From JAXGXJ01 sp963829545 (GTDB taxonomy: Bacteria > Actinomycetota > Thermoleophilia > RBG-16-64-13): a stretch of DNA of 64,000 nt. The stretch is from NCBI GenBank assembly GCA_963829545.1, contig CAWHIX010000010.1, forward strand, positions 62,001 to 126,000, in the 5' to 3' direction. A program made the translations under genes and the position numbers. A model generated the notes under the pieces. That model saw only the letters and a list, made by a program, of their open reading frames with translations. It had not been told where the DNA came from and made no database searches. Every line of letters begins with the position of its first letter. The stretch's first letter is position 1. Below are positions 32,396-39,798 of the stretch, piece after piece.

Positions 32396-33570
32396 GCATG
32401 GCACAGCGATTCGGCCGCTATGGCGGTCGCTACGTCCCCGAGACGCTCATGGCGGCTCTGGAGGAATTGGAAGAGGCCTACGAGAAGTATCGGGAGGACC
32501 CGGTCTTCGTCGAGGAACTCAGCGAGTTGCAGACCGATTACGCCGGCCGGCCTACGCCCCTGTTCCTGGCCCGCCGGCTCTCCGCCGCGGCCGGTTGCCG
32601 CGTCTACCTCAAGAGGGAAGACCTGGCTCATACCGGAGCGCACAAGATCAACAACACCCTGGGCCAGATCCTGCTCGCGTCGCGCATGGGCAAGAAGCGC
32701 ATCATCGCGGAGACGGGCGCGGGACAGCACGGAGTCGCCACGGCTACCGTGGCTGCCCTCTTCGGGCTGGAATGTCACGTGTACATGGGGGAGGAGGACA
32801 TCGTCCGGCAGGAGCTGAACGTGTTCCGTATGCGGTTGCTGGGCGCGGAGGTGGTCCCGGTCTCGTCGGGCAGTGGCACGCTCAAGGATGCGACCAACGA
32901 GGCCATCCGCGACTGGGTGGCCAACGTCGAGACTACCCACTACATCATCGGCTCTGTCGTGGGTCCGGCCCCCTACCCCACCATCGTGCGCGATTTCCAG
33001 ACCGTCATAGGCATCGAGACCCGCCGGCAGATACTGGAGAAGGAAGGGCGTCTGCCCGACGCCATCGTGGCCTGCGTGGGAGCCGGAAGCAACGCGATAG
33101 GCATCTTCCATGAGTTCCGCGAGGAGCCCGCCGTGCGTCTGATCGGCGTGGAAGCGGCCGGGTTGGGTCTCGACTCCGGCAAGCACGGAGCCTCCCTGGC
33201 TCGGGGAGTGGGAGGTATCCTCCACGGCTCCTTTTCCTACGTGCTCCAGGACGAAGACGGGCAGATCCAGGAGGCGCATTCCATCGCCGCGGGGCTCGAC
33301 TACCCGTCAGTGGGTCCGGAACACGCCTTCCTGAAGGACGAGGGCCGCGTTGAGTACACCAGCGTGACCGACGAGGACGCGCTTGCGGCCTTCCAGACCC
33401 TTTCCCAGCTCGAAGGCATCATCCCGGCGCTCGAGAGTGCTCATGCCGTGGCGTACCTGCTGGGGGGCGATCACGCTTTTTCAGCCGAGGACGTGGTCGT
33501 GCTCAATCTCTCGGGCAGGGGAGACAAGGACGTATACAGCGTGGCAGAGAGACTGGGGGTGAGGTCGTGA
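32392..33570 (+). CDS. trpB: Tryptophan synthase beta chain
   Basis: 392 residues, PLP enzyme condensing indole and serine. It begins RFGRYGGRYVPETLM and carries the PLP lysine in HTGAHKINNTLGQ, the catalytic ETGAGQHGVA, and the phosphate-binding GAGSNAIG. HGSFSYVLQDEDGQI and SAGLDYP-like (AAGLDYPSVGPEH) are also present. Length and motifs are those of the TrpB1 type that pairs with TrpA. The start overlaps trpF by four bases and the stop overlaps trpA by four. Confidence 0.97.
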   Translation: MSMAQRFGRYGGRYVPETLMAALEELEEAYEKYREDPVFVEELSELQTDYAGRPTPLFLARRLSAAAGCRVYLKREDLAHTGAHKINNTLGQILLASRMGKKRIIAETGAGQHGVATATVAALFGLECHVYMGEEDIVRQELNVFRMRLLGAEVVPVSSGSGTLKDATNEAIRDWVANVETTHYIIGSVVGPAPYPTIVRDFQTVIGIETRRQILEKEGRLPDAIVACVGAGSNAIGIFHEFREEPAVRLIGVEAAGLGLDSGKHGASLARGVGGILHGSFSYVLQDEDGQIQEAHSIAAGLDYPSVGPEHAFLKDEGRVEYTSVTDEDALAAFQTLSQLEGIIPALESAHAVAYLLGGDHAFSAEDVVVLNLSGRGDKDVYSVAERLGVRS

Positions 33571-34403
33571 GCGCGTTCGATCAGGAGACCGCCGTTGGCA
33601 GCCGGCTGGAGCGGCTCTTCCGGGACGCGGACGGTCCTTTGCTCATGCCTTACGCCGTGGGAGGCTACCCCGATCCCGCATCGTGCCTGGAGATCCTGCG
33701 CGCCTACCGGAGGGCAGGGGCGGGACTGGTGGAGTTGGGCATCCCCTTCTCCGATCCTCTGGCCGATGGACCGGTGATCCAGGCCGCCTCGCAGGTAGCT
33801 CTGGGGAGGGGGGTACGGCCCGGGGACGTCCTCGACCTCGCCGGGCAGATAAGTTCCGAAGGGGCCTCGGTGGTGCTGCTGAGCTACCTCAACACCATCC
33901 TGGCTTTCGATCCGGAACGCTTCTTCGCCGCTTGCGGCGAGCGGGGAGTGCTGGGCGTGGTCGTACCCGACCTACCTCCCGAGGAGGCGTCTTCCATCCA
34001 GGAACTGGCTTTGGCCCGGGGCGTGGACCTGGTCTTCCTGGCGGCGCCCACCAGCACCGAAGCCCGGCTGGCCCGCATCGCGGCGGCGGCCTCCGGCTTC
34101 ATCTACTGCGTGTCGACCACGGGAGTCACCGGGACGCGCGCGGAGCTGAGCGCCGCTCTTCCCGCCTTTGTGGGGAGGCTCAGGCGGCACACCCATCTGC
34201 CCCTGGCTGTCGGCTTCGGCGTGTCCACGCCCGCGCAGGCAGCTTCTGTCGCGGCTCACGCCGACGGGGTGATCGTGGGGAGCGCGCTGGTGGAAGTGAT
34301 CGCGCGAAGCAGTAGTCTGGATGAGGGGCTGATCGCGCTGCGGAAGCTGCTGGACGAGATGCAGGCGGCTGTAGCCGCGGCGGACGGACGGCCTACTCGG
34401 TGA
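33567..34403 (+). CDS. trpA: Tryptophan synthase alpha chain
   Basis: 278-residue TIM barrel cleaving indoleglycerol phosphate to indole. Motifs are PYAVGGYPDPASC, LVELGIPFSDPLADGPVIQAA with catalytic Glu and Asp, GVVVPDLPPEE and GFGVSTPAQA. It is the last gene of the hisI-trpEGDC-corA-trpFBA operon. Its 3' end overlaps the convergent bldD gene by 11 bases, so no terminator hairpin fits between them. Confidence 0.96.
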   Translation: MSAFDQETAVGSRLERLFRDADGPLLMPYAVGGYPDPASCLEILRAYRRAGAGLVELGIPFSDPLADGPVIQAASQVALGRGVRPGDVLDLAGQISSEGASVVLLSYLNTILAFDPERFFAACGERGVLGVVVPDLPPEEASSIQELALARGVDLVFLAAPTSTEARLARIAAAASGFIYCVSTTGVTGTRAELSAALPAFVGRLRRHTHLPLAVGFGVSTPAQAASVAAHADGVIVGSALVEVIARSSSLDEGLIALRKLLDEMQAAVAAADGRPTR

Positions 34404-34893
34404 TGAGCACGCCTTCTCTTTCCAGGTACTCTTTGAGTGCCTGGGGACGCACTCCGTAAAGACCGGAAAGGTAGGAGAGGTCGTCCTTGCGGATGGTCAG
34501 CATGTCGCGAGCAGGGTCGTTGCGCAACTCTCGCAGGAAGGCCAGGTAGGTCTCAAGGGGGCGGCGCTCCTCCTGGGTCAACCGCTCCAGGCTTTCCAGC
34601 CTGATGCGCAGGGGCCCGTTGCGGCTGAGGGTGCGCTGGAACTCGGGATCGTCCTCGACATCCAGGATGGACATGGGGGATTGGCCATAGATGGCCGCCA
34701 ACTCGTACAGGCGCTCGAGGCTCAGACTGCGTTTGCCACGTTCGTAGGCGCTCAGCGTCGACACCACGAACGAACCCCCCGAGCGCTCGCACACCTCCTG
34801 GAGGCTCAAACCGCGGTCTTGCCGCAGCCGGCGTAGCTTCTCGCCCACCAGCTCGACGTAGCGTCTCTCTCGCTCTTCTCGCGCTGCACTCAT
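34393..34893 (-). CDS. bldD: BldD-like transcriptional regulator with c-di-GMP-binding signature
   Basis: 166 residues. The N-terminal XRE helix-turn-helix (about 15-75) contains GEKLRRLRQDRGLSLQEV, STLSAYERGKRSLSLERL and ELAAIYG, matching the architecture of Streptomyces BldD. The C-terminal domain (about 95-165) has the exact RXD-X8-RXXD signature (Arg124-Asn-Asp126, eight residues, Arg135-Lys-Asp-Asp138). In BldD this signature binds tetrameric cyclic di-GMP. Streptomyces BldD represses development genes when c-di-GMP is high; the targets here are unknown. Start ATG 34893. It is convergent with trpA. Presence of this gene supports an actinobacterial origin. Confidence 0.85.
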   Translation of the reverse strand: MSAAREERERRYVELVGEKLRRLRQDRGLSLQEVCERSGGSFVVSTLSAYERGKRSLSLERLYELAAIYGQSPMSILDVEDDPEFQRTLSRNGPLRIRLESLERLTQEERRPLETYLAFLRELRNDPARDMLTIRKDDLSYLSGLYGVRPQALKEYLEREGVLITE

Positions 34894-35002
34894 ACGTGAA
34901 GTCTAGCAGCAACGCTGCACATAATCTACCGTCTGCGGAGTCAGCGACGAGGGGTTGTATTGTGGTCGGTGACGCGCGCTCAGCCCCGGCAGACCGTGTC
35001 GA

Positions 35003-35959
35003 CTACTCTACTGCCACCATGTCGACGGTCATATTCAGGTCTACGGAGAAGGGGCCACGTTCCTCGGCGGGCACCATGTCCTCGGGGGCTTCGGTGATCT
35101 CCATGTCCATCAGGAGGTCCATCACCCCGTCGCTGCTCTGCGCCCGTCCGGTCTCGGTCTCAATCTGGGCGGTGCCCGCGTAATCCATGGCCCCCCTCAT
35201 GGTTATGACCAGAGCGATATCCGCGGATTCGTCGCTCCCGCCCATGGCACCCATGAGCCCCTGCAACAGGGCTCCCAGATCGATGGTGAGATCGAGGGGC
35301 ATGGTGATGGTGTATTCGACGTTCGCCATCTCACGGCCGTCCACCGTTTCCACGGAGACCACCTTGCCCGTGCTCGTGGCCGTGACCTCTTGGTCCAACC
35401 CGGGGAGGGGGAAGGTGGATGTGGCCGTCCACTCTTCGCCGACCTGGCCCACACCGTCCTCGGGAAACACGACGTTCAGCTGATCGGTCAGTTGCGAGGG
35501 GTCGAAAGGCAGGCCCGCGAAGAGGCTGCCCGCCACTCCACTCGCCGGATCGTCGCCCCCGTCGATAGAGATGACCTTACCTGTGCTGTCGATCTGCATG
35601 GTCACTTCCTGGACTTCCTGGGCCCCCACATCTACCGGCTCGCCTGCGGCGCTCATCTCAAGCACTTCCTCGGTGACGCGGACGGTGGCGACGCCGTTCT
35701 CGTCGATGCTCTCGACGGTGGCTTCCGTACGGATCTTAGTGGTGGTGTCCTGGGGGATGGTGGTGTCGGCCTCGGCAAGGCCGGGTCCCTCCACGGTGCC
35801 GTTCATGACCACGGTCGTGTCGTAGACCCAGGAATCCCCTGTGGTGTAGGTGTACTTCAGGAGCACCTCCTCGTCTCCGGAGCCGCAGGCGGCGACGAAG
35901 AGGATCGTGATGAGGGCCAGGAACACCGTCGCTACGTGGAAGCTTCTGCTCTTGGCCAT
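35003..35959 (-). CDS. Secreted lipoprotein of unknown function
   Basis: 318 residues. A signal peptide with 15 hydrophobic residues ends in the lipobox FVAACGS (Cys25). The mature protein is acidic and beta-rich, with repeated patterns such as YTYTTGDSWVYDTTV, EEWTATSTFPLPG and VEYTITMPLDLTI, resembling the DUF6263-type lipoproteins. The C terminus ends in alternating hydrophobic strands. It should be anchored to the outer face of the membrane. It lies between bldD and tRNA-Leu on the same strand as bldD, 110 bases away, with no functional clue from neighbours. I do not recognise a specific role. Confidence 0.75.
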   Translation of the reverse strand: MAKSRSFHVATVFLALITILFVAACGSGDEEVLLKYTYTTGDSWVYDTTVVMNGTVEGPGLAEADTTIPQDTTTKIRTEATVESIDENGVATVRVTEEVLEMSAAGEPVDVGAQEVQEVTMQIDSTGKVISIDGGDDPASGVAGSLFAGLPFDPSQLTDQLNVVFPEDGVGQVGEEWTATSTFPLPGLDQEVTATSTGKVVSVETVDGREMANVEYTITMPLDLTIDLGALLQGLMGAMGGSDESADIALVITMRGAMDYAGTAQIETETGRAQSSDGVMDLLMDMEITEAPEDMVPAEERGPFSVDLNMTVDMVAVE

Positions 35960-36007
35960 GTGGCGTCTCCCTTCGTTCCTCAGCGGGCGTGTGCTCCCGG
36001 ACTACCA

Positions 36008-36093
36008 TGCCGAAGGCGGGGATCGAACCCGCACGAGGTGTGAGCCTCACTGGAGTTTGAGTCCAGCGCGTCTGCCAGTTCCGCCACTTCGGC
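36008..36093 (-). tRNA. tRNA-Leu (anticodon CAA)
   Basis: 86-base class II tRNA read on the minus strand. The acceptor stem GCCGAAG pairs with CTTCGGC and the discriminator is A. The D-arm has TGGCGGAACTGGCAGACGCG. The anticodon stem-loop CTGGA-CTCAAAC-TCCAG gives anticodon CAA (codon UUG). A variable arm follows, then a T-arm with GGTTCGATCC. The long variable arm and the A discriminator identify leucine. CCA is not encoded. It lies in the gap between the lipoprotein gene and the DUF2284 gene. Confidence 0.97.
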
Positions 36094-36164
36094 CCGAGTG
36101 GTCCCAGGAAGGACGGCAGCCATTATAGTCGATACACCTCCCGCCCGATGGTATCTTTAGGGGC

Positions 36165-36827
36165 ATGGAAGTCGCCCCAGCCGCCACCTCGAGGATAGCC
36201 CCCGTAGACCGGGCCCGGGCGGCCGCGGCGCTGCCGGCCGATGCCGAGCGCTATTCGGCCATGGCCCTGGACTTGGGGGCCTGCAGAGCGGGCGTGGTGG
36301 TGTCGAGCCGAGTGAGGGTCGATGACCGGGTGGTCCTCAAGTGCGCCGTGCCCAAGTGCTTCGGCTACAACACCTGTGCCAACTGCCCGCCCCATGCGCC
36401 TTCGCCGGACGACATGCGTCGACTTCTCCCGCAGTACGACCGGGCGGTGGTGGTGGGGGTGGGCGTGCGGCCCGAGGCCATCGTGCGCGACCGCGAGACC
36501 ATCGAAGAGCGGGTGGAGGCCTACCAGACGGTGTCGAGGATCGTCAGCGCGGTGGAGAGCGCAGCCTTCTACGATGGACACTACCTTTCGGTTGGCTTCG
36601 GCGCCGGGAGTTGTAAGAGTACCTTCTGTCACAAGGTGGATTGCGCCGTTCTGGCGGGGCAGAAGTGCCGGCATAATCTGATAGCCCGGCCCTCCATGGA
36701 AGCGGTGGGCATCGACTGCTTCGAACTGGCGTCTTCTCTGGGCTGGGAGATCTTCCCGGTGGGCAGTTCGGCCCAGGCTTGCGAGGTCCCTTCCGGTCTT
36801 CTGATGGGATCGGTTTTCATCGGCTGA
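36165..36827 (+). CDS. DUF2284 cysteine-rich metal-binding-type protein
   Basis: 220 residues. Conserved Cys clusters are C60, C65, C71 and C74 (CAVPKCFGYNTCANCPPH) and a second set, CKSTFC, DC and KC, around 147-165. This pattern is that of DUF2284 proteins, predicted to bind a metal or iron-sulfur cluster. No signal peptide or membrane segment is seen. The ATG at 36165 follows a weak AGGGG site. Function is unknown. It is 175 bases upstream of the trihydroxybenzene genes on the same strand, so it may be part of that unit, for example as a redox or cofactor-handling protein, but this is only positional. Confidence 0.8.
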   Translation: MEVAPAATSRIAPVDRARAAAALPADAERYSAMALDLGACRAGVVVSSRVRVDDRVVLKCAVPKCFGYNTCANCPPHAPSPDDMRRLLPQYDRAVVVGVGVRPEAIVRDRETIEERVEAYQTVSRIVSAVESAAFYDGHYLSVGFGAGSCKSTFCHKVDCAVLAGQKCRHNLIARPSMEAVGIDCFELASSLGWEIFPVGSSAQACEVPSGLLMGSVFIG

Positions 36828-37001
36828 GCGTCGGCGGCTTTGGCGCGGGCGGACGATGGTGTAGAGTATTGAGGCGATGCGAGCTTCTCTCGTAGGTGGA
36901 GCCACGGCCACATCTAGGCTGACATCTCTGGCTCACCGGGGGACCCGAAGAGGGTAGGCTTCGGTCGAGTGCAGTGGACACAATCTTGTGGAGGTCAACG
37001 T

Positions 37002-37826
37002 ATGGAAAAACTCATCATCACCGTGGCGTGCACCGGGGCCATGACCACCAAGGAGAACACTCCTTATCTTCCCACGCAGCCGCAAGAGATCGCCGAGGAA
37101 GTGTATTTGGCCTACCAGGCCGGCGCCTCCGTCGCGCACATCCACGTGCGCACCGAAGAGGGCAAAGCCACAATGGATCTGGAGAGATTCCGCGAAACCG
37201 TCGGCTTGGTCCGCGAGAAGTGCGACATCATCGTCAACATGACCAGCTCCGGCGGCCTGGGTTTCAGCGATGAGGAACGGATCCTGCCCCATGTGGAGCT
37301 CAAGCCCGACATGGGCACGTTCGATGCGGGCTCCATGAACTTCTACCAGGGCGTCTTCCTCAACTCCCCCACATTCCTCGAGAAGCTCGGGACGGCCTAC
37401 AACGAGAACGGCATCAAGCCCGAAGTCGAAGTGTTCGACGCCGGCATGGTCTGGAACGCCAAGCGTCTGCTGAAAGACGGCTTCCTGAAGGCTCCCATCC
37501 ACTTCCAGTGCTGCATGCACGTGTGGGGTGGGATGGAAGGCAACGCGAGGAACCTCGTCCACCTGGTCGACTCGTTTCCCGAGGGCTCCACCTGGTCGGC
37601 GTTCGGCTGCGGCCCCACGGCCAACCTCATCACCGCTATGGCGATCAACATGGGCGGCCACGTGCGGGTGGGCATGGAGGACAATGTATATCTGAGCAAG
37701 GACGTGCTGGCGAAGCACAATTATGAGTTCGTGGAGAAGGTGCAGCGGCTGGCGGCCGAGTTCAAGCGGCCGGTAGCCAACGTGGCCGAGGCCAGGGCGA
37801 TCCTGGGACTGCCGCCCAAGAACTAG
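37002..37826 (+). CDS. BKACE-family enzyme, probable triacetate:acetyl-CoA acetoacetate-lyase
   Basis: 274 residues of the beta-keto acid cleavage enzyme family (DUF849). Counting from ATG 37002 (GGAGG site), the zinc ligands His46 and His48 (AHIHVR) and Glu226 are present, with Ser82, Thr106, Glu143, Arg222 and Asp227. This is the set known from the lysine-fermentation enzyme Kce, the last residues being offset by four. Position 14, Glu in Kce, where it contacts the substrate amino group, is Met here, so the natural substrate probably lacks an amino group. BKACEs react a beta-keto acid with acetyl-CoA to give acetoacetate and a CoA ester. With triacetate (3,5-dioxohexanoate) the products would be acetoacetate and acetoacetyl-CoA. 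Its three followers supply exactly the enzymes that would make triacetate from phloroglucinol. The assignment is strong on family, inferred on substrate. Confidence 0.8.
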   Translation: MEKLIITVACTGAMTTKENTPYLPTQPQEIAEEVYLAYQAGASVAHIHVRTEEGKATMDLERFRETVGLVREKCDIIVNMTSSGGLGFSDEERILPHVELKPDMGTFDAGSMNFYQGVFLNSPTFLEKLGTAYNENGIKPEVEVFDAGMVWNAKRLLKDGFLKAPIHFQCCMHVWGGMEGNARNLVHLVDSFPEGSTWSAFGCGPTANLITAMAINMGGHVRVGMEDNVYLSKDVLAKHNYEFVEKVQRLAAEFKRPVANVAEARAILGLPPKN

Positions 37827-37926
37827 GTGTCAGACGCCGGGCGGCATGGCCGCCCTGCCGTTCCACGCAGGCCGTGCGTAGTACGGCCGTTGGAAGAGAG
37901 CACAAACCCGAACCTGGAGGATAGAG

Positions 37927-38733
37927 ATGGCTGAGGAAACACCAAGGAAGACAGTCGAGGAACTGAAGAAGATCTTCGATCTGACCGGCAGGGTGGCGGT
38001 AGTCACCGGTGCGGGCGGCACGCTCGGACACGCGCTGGCTAAGGGTCTCGCCGTGCACGGCGCCGACGTCGCCTGCTGGGACATCAAGACCGACATCATG
38101 GAAGATGTCGTCGCCGACATCCAAGGATTGGGCCGCAAGGCGACCGCCACTGCCGTCAACGTCACCGACGACAACAGCGTCAAGACCGCCATGGAAGGCG
38201 TCATCAAGGACTTCGGCAAGGTCAACGTCATGGTCACGGTGGCCGGTACCGCCGGCAACCGCCAGCCGGCCGAGACCTTCGATATCGACGAGTGGCAGAA
38301 GGTAATGGACGTCAACGTGCGCGGCAGCCTGCTGTGCGCGAAATACGCGGGTGCGGAGTACATCAAGCAGGGTGACGGCGGCAAGGTCATCACCATCGGC
38401 TCGGTACGCGGATTCCTCGGCCATCCCGGTGGATATGCAGCGTACGGCACCTCCAAGGGCGCCGTCCATCTGCTCACCAAGCAGCTGGCGACCGAGTGGG
38501 CGAAGTACAAGATCAACGTCAACGCTATCGCTCCCTCCATCTTCTGGACCCCACTCACGCAGCAGATCAAGAACGATCCTGAGATGGTCAAGATCTTCAT
38601 GGCGCGTATTCCCCTGGGCCGGGCTGCTGAACTGGACGATTTCGTAGGCCCCGCGGTGTTCCTCGCCTCTCCGGCCTCCGACTACGTGACCGGTCTCATC
38701 CTCTCCGTCGACGGCGGGGCGGTGGCTGGATGA
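37927..38733 (+). CDS. SDR-family oxidoreductase, candidate phloroglucinol reductase
   Basis: 268-residue classical short-chain dehydrogenase. The cofactor loop is TGAGGTLG (27-34); catalytic Ser159, Tyr173 and Lys177 are in GSVRGFLGHPGGYAAYGTSK; the C terminus ends in the usual LSVDGGAVAG. A 20-residue N-terminal extension precedes the fold. Asp52 at the end of the second beta strand would favour NAD(H) over NADP(H), which is notable because known phloroglucinol reductases use NADPH. In the proposed pathway it reduces phloroglucinol to dihydrophloroglucinol. The GGAGG site is eight bases upstream, and its stop overlaps the next gene by four bases. Family assignment is certain; substrate is inferred from the neighbours. 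Confidence 0.78.
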   Translation: MAEETPRKTVEELKKIFDLTGRVAVVTGAGGTLGHALAKGLAVHGADVACWDIKTDIMEDVVADIQGLGRKATATAVNVTDDNSVKTAMEGVIKDFGKVNVMVTVAGTAGNRQPAETFDIDEWQKVMDVNVRGSLLCAKYAGAEYIKQGDGGKVITIGSVRGFLGHPGGYAAYGTSKGAVHLLTKQLATEWAKYKINVNAIAPSIFWTPLTQQIKNDPEMVKIFMARIPLGRAAELDDFVGPAVFLASPASDYVTGLILSVDGGAVAG

Positions 38734-39692
38734 TCAAGCTGGAAGATGTCAAGAAGATCGCCATAATCGGCGGGGGCGCCATGGGGCACGGTTGCGCCAT
38801 GGTGTTTGCCGGCGCCGGCTATCCGGTGGGGCTCTACAGCCGCCGGGCCGAGACGCTGGAGAAGGCCGTCGTAGGTATGCGCAATGACTTGACCTTCCTG
38901 GCCGAACGCGGTCTCGGAAAGCTCGAAGACGTGGATGCGACCGTAGCCCGCGTGACGACCACGCAGGACATGGAAGAAGCCGCCTCAGACGCTCAGTTCG
39001 TACTCGAGTGCGTCGCCGAGGACATGGCTCTCAAGCAGGACACCTTCCAGAAGCTGGACCAGATGTGCGGGCCCGACGTGGTACTTGCGACCAACACCTC
39101 GGTAATGAGCCCCACGGAGATCGCCAGCACGTCGCAGCGCCGGGAGCGGATCCTGGGCACTCACTGGTGGAACCCGCCGTTCCTTATCCCTCTGGTCGAA
39201 GTCGTGCAGACGGAAGAGACGCCGCCCTGGGTGGTGGATCTGACGATGGAGCTTCATCGAGCCATCGGCAAGCGCCCGGTGCACGCCAAGAAGGACGTGC
39301 CGGGGTTCATCGCCAACCGGCTGCAGCATGCGCTGTGGCGTGAGGCTATCTCCATCGTGGAGCGCGGCATCGCCGACGCGGCGACGGTGGACGAGAGCCT
39401 CAAGTACGGTCCCGGCCTGCGCCTCCCTGTGATGGCTCCGCTGGAGAACGCCGACATGGTAGGTCTCGACCTTACCCTGTCTATACACAGCTATGTGCTA
39501 AAACACCTGGAGGACTCCCACGAGCCTTCGCCTCTCCTCAAGGAGAAGGTGGAGAAGGGTGAGTTGGGCTTCAAGTCGGGAGGCGTCGGCTTCCAGACCT
39601 GGACGCCGGAGGGGCAGAAAGCTCTCCGGGCCAATATGCTCAGCTACCTGTGCAAGGCCGTGCGCGAGATGAAAGAGGCGGAACCCGAGTAG
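38730..39692 (+). CDS. 3-hydroxyacyl-CoA-dehydrogenase-like enzyme, candidate 3-hydroxy-5-oxohexanoate dehydrogenase
   Basis: 320 residues. The N-terminal Rossmann domain has GGGAMGHG (14-21) and ends its second strand with LYSRR rather than an acidic residue, suggesting NADP(H). The catalytic His lies in GTHWWNPPFLIPLVEVV, followed by the family segment VPGFIANRLQHALWREA. The C-terminal 3HCDH dimer domain (about 190-310) is complete. Homologues act on hydroxyacyl-CoAs, lambda-crystallin-type substrates or small hydroxyacids. Here the oxidation of 3-hydroxy-5-oxohexanoate to triacetate fits the neighbouring genes. It starts inside the SDR stop codon (ATGA overlap), so the two are translated as a pair. 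Confidence 0.78.
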   Translation: MIKLEDVKKIAIIGGGAMGHGCAMVFAGAGYPVGLYSRRAETLEKAVVGMRNDLTFLAERGLGKLEDVDATVARVTTTQDMEEAASDAQFVLECVAEDMALKQDTFQKLDQMCGPDVVLATNTSVMSPTEIASTSQRRERILGTHWWNPPFLIPLVEVVQTEETPPWVVDLTMELHRAIGKRPVHAKKDVPGFIANRLQHALWREAISIVERGIADAATVDESLKYGPGLRLPVMAPLENADMVGLDLTLSIHSYVLKHLEDSHEPSPLLKEKVEKGELGFKSGGVGFQTWTPEGQKALRANMLSYLCKAVREMKEAEPE

Positions 39693-39798
39693 AGTAGAGG
39701 CCGGTGCGCAGCGACGCGGGCCGGCGACCATGGACAGTCCGGGCACAAAAGTGCCCGTATGTCGGAACAGAAACGAGAGAAGGAGAAGTAGAACGATC

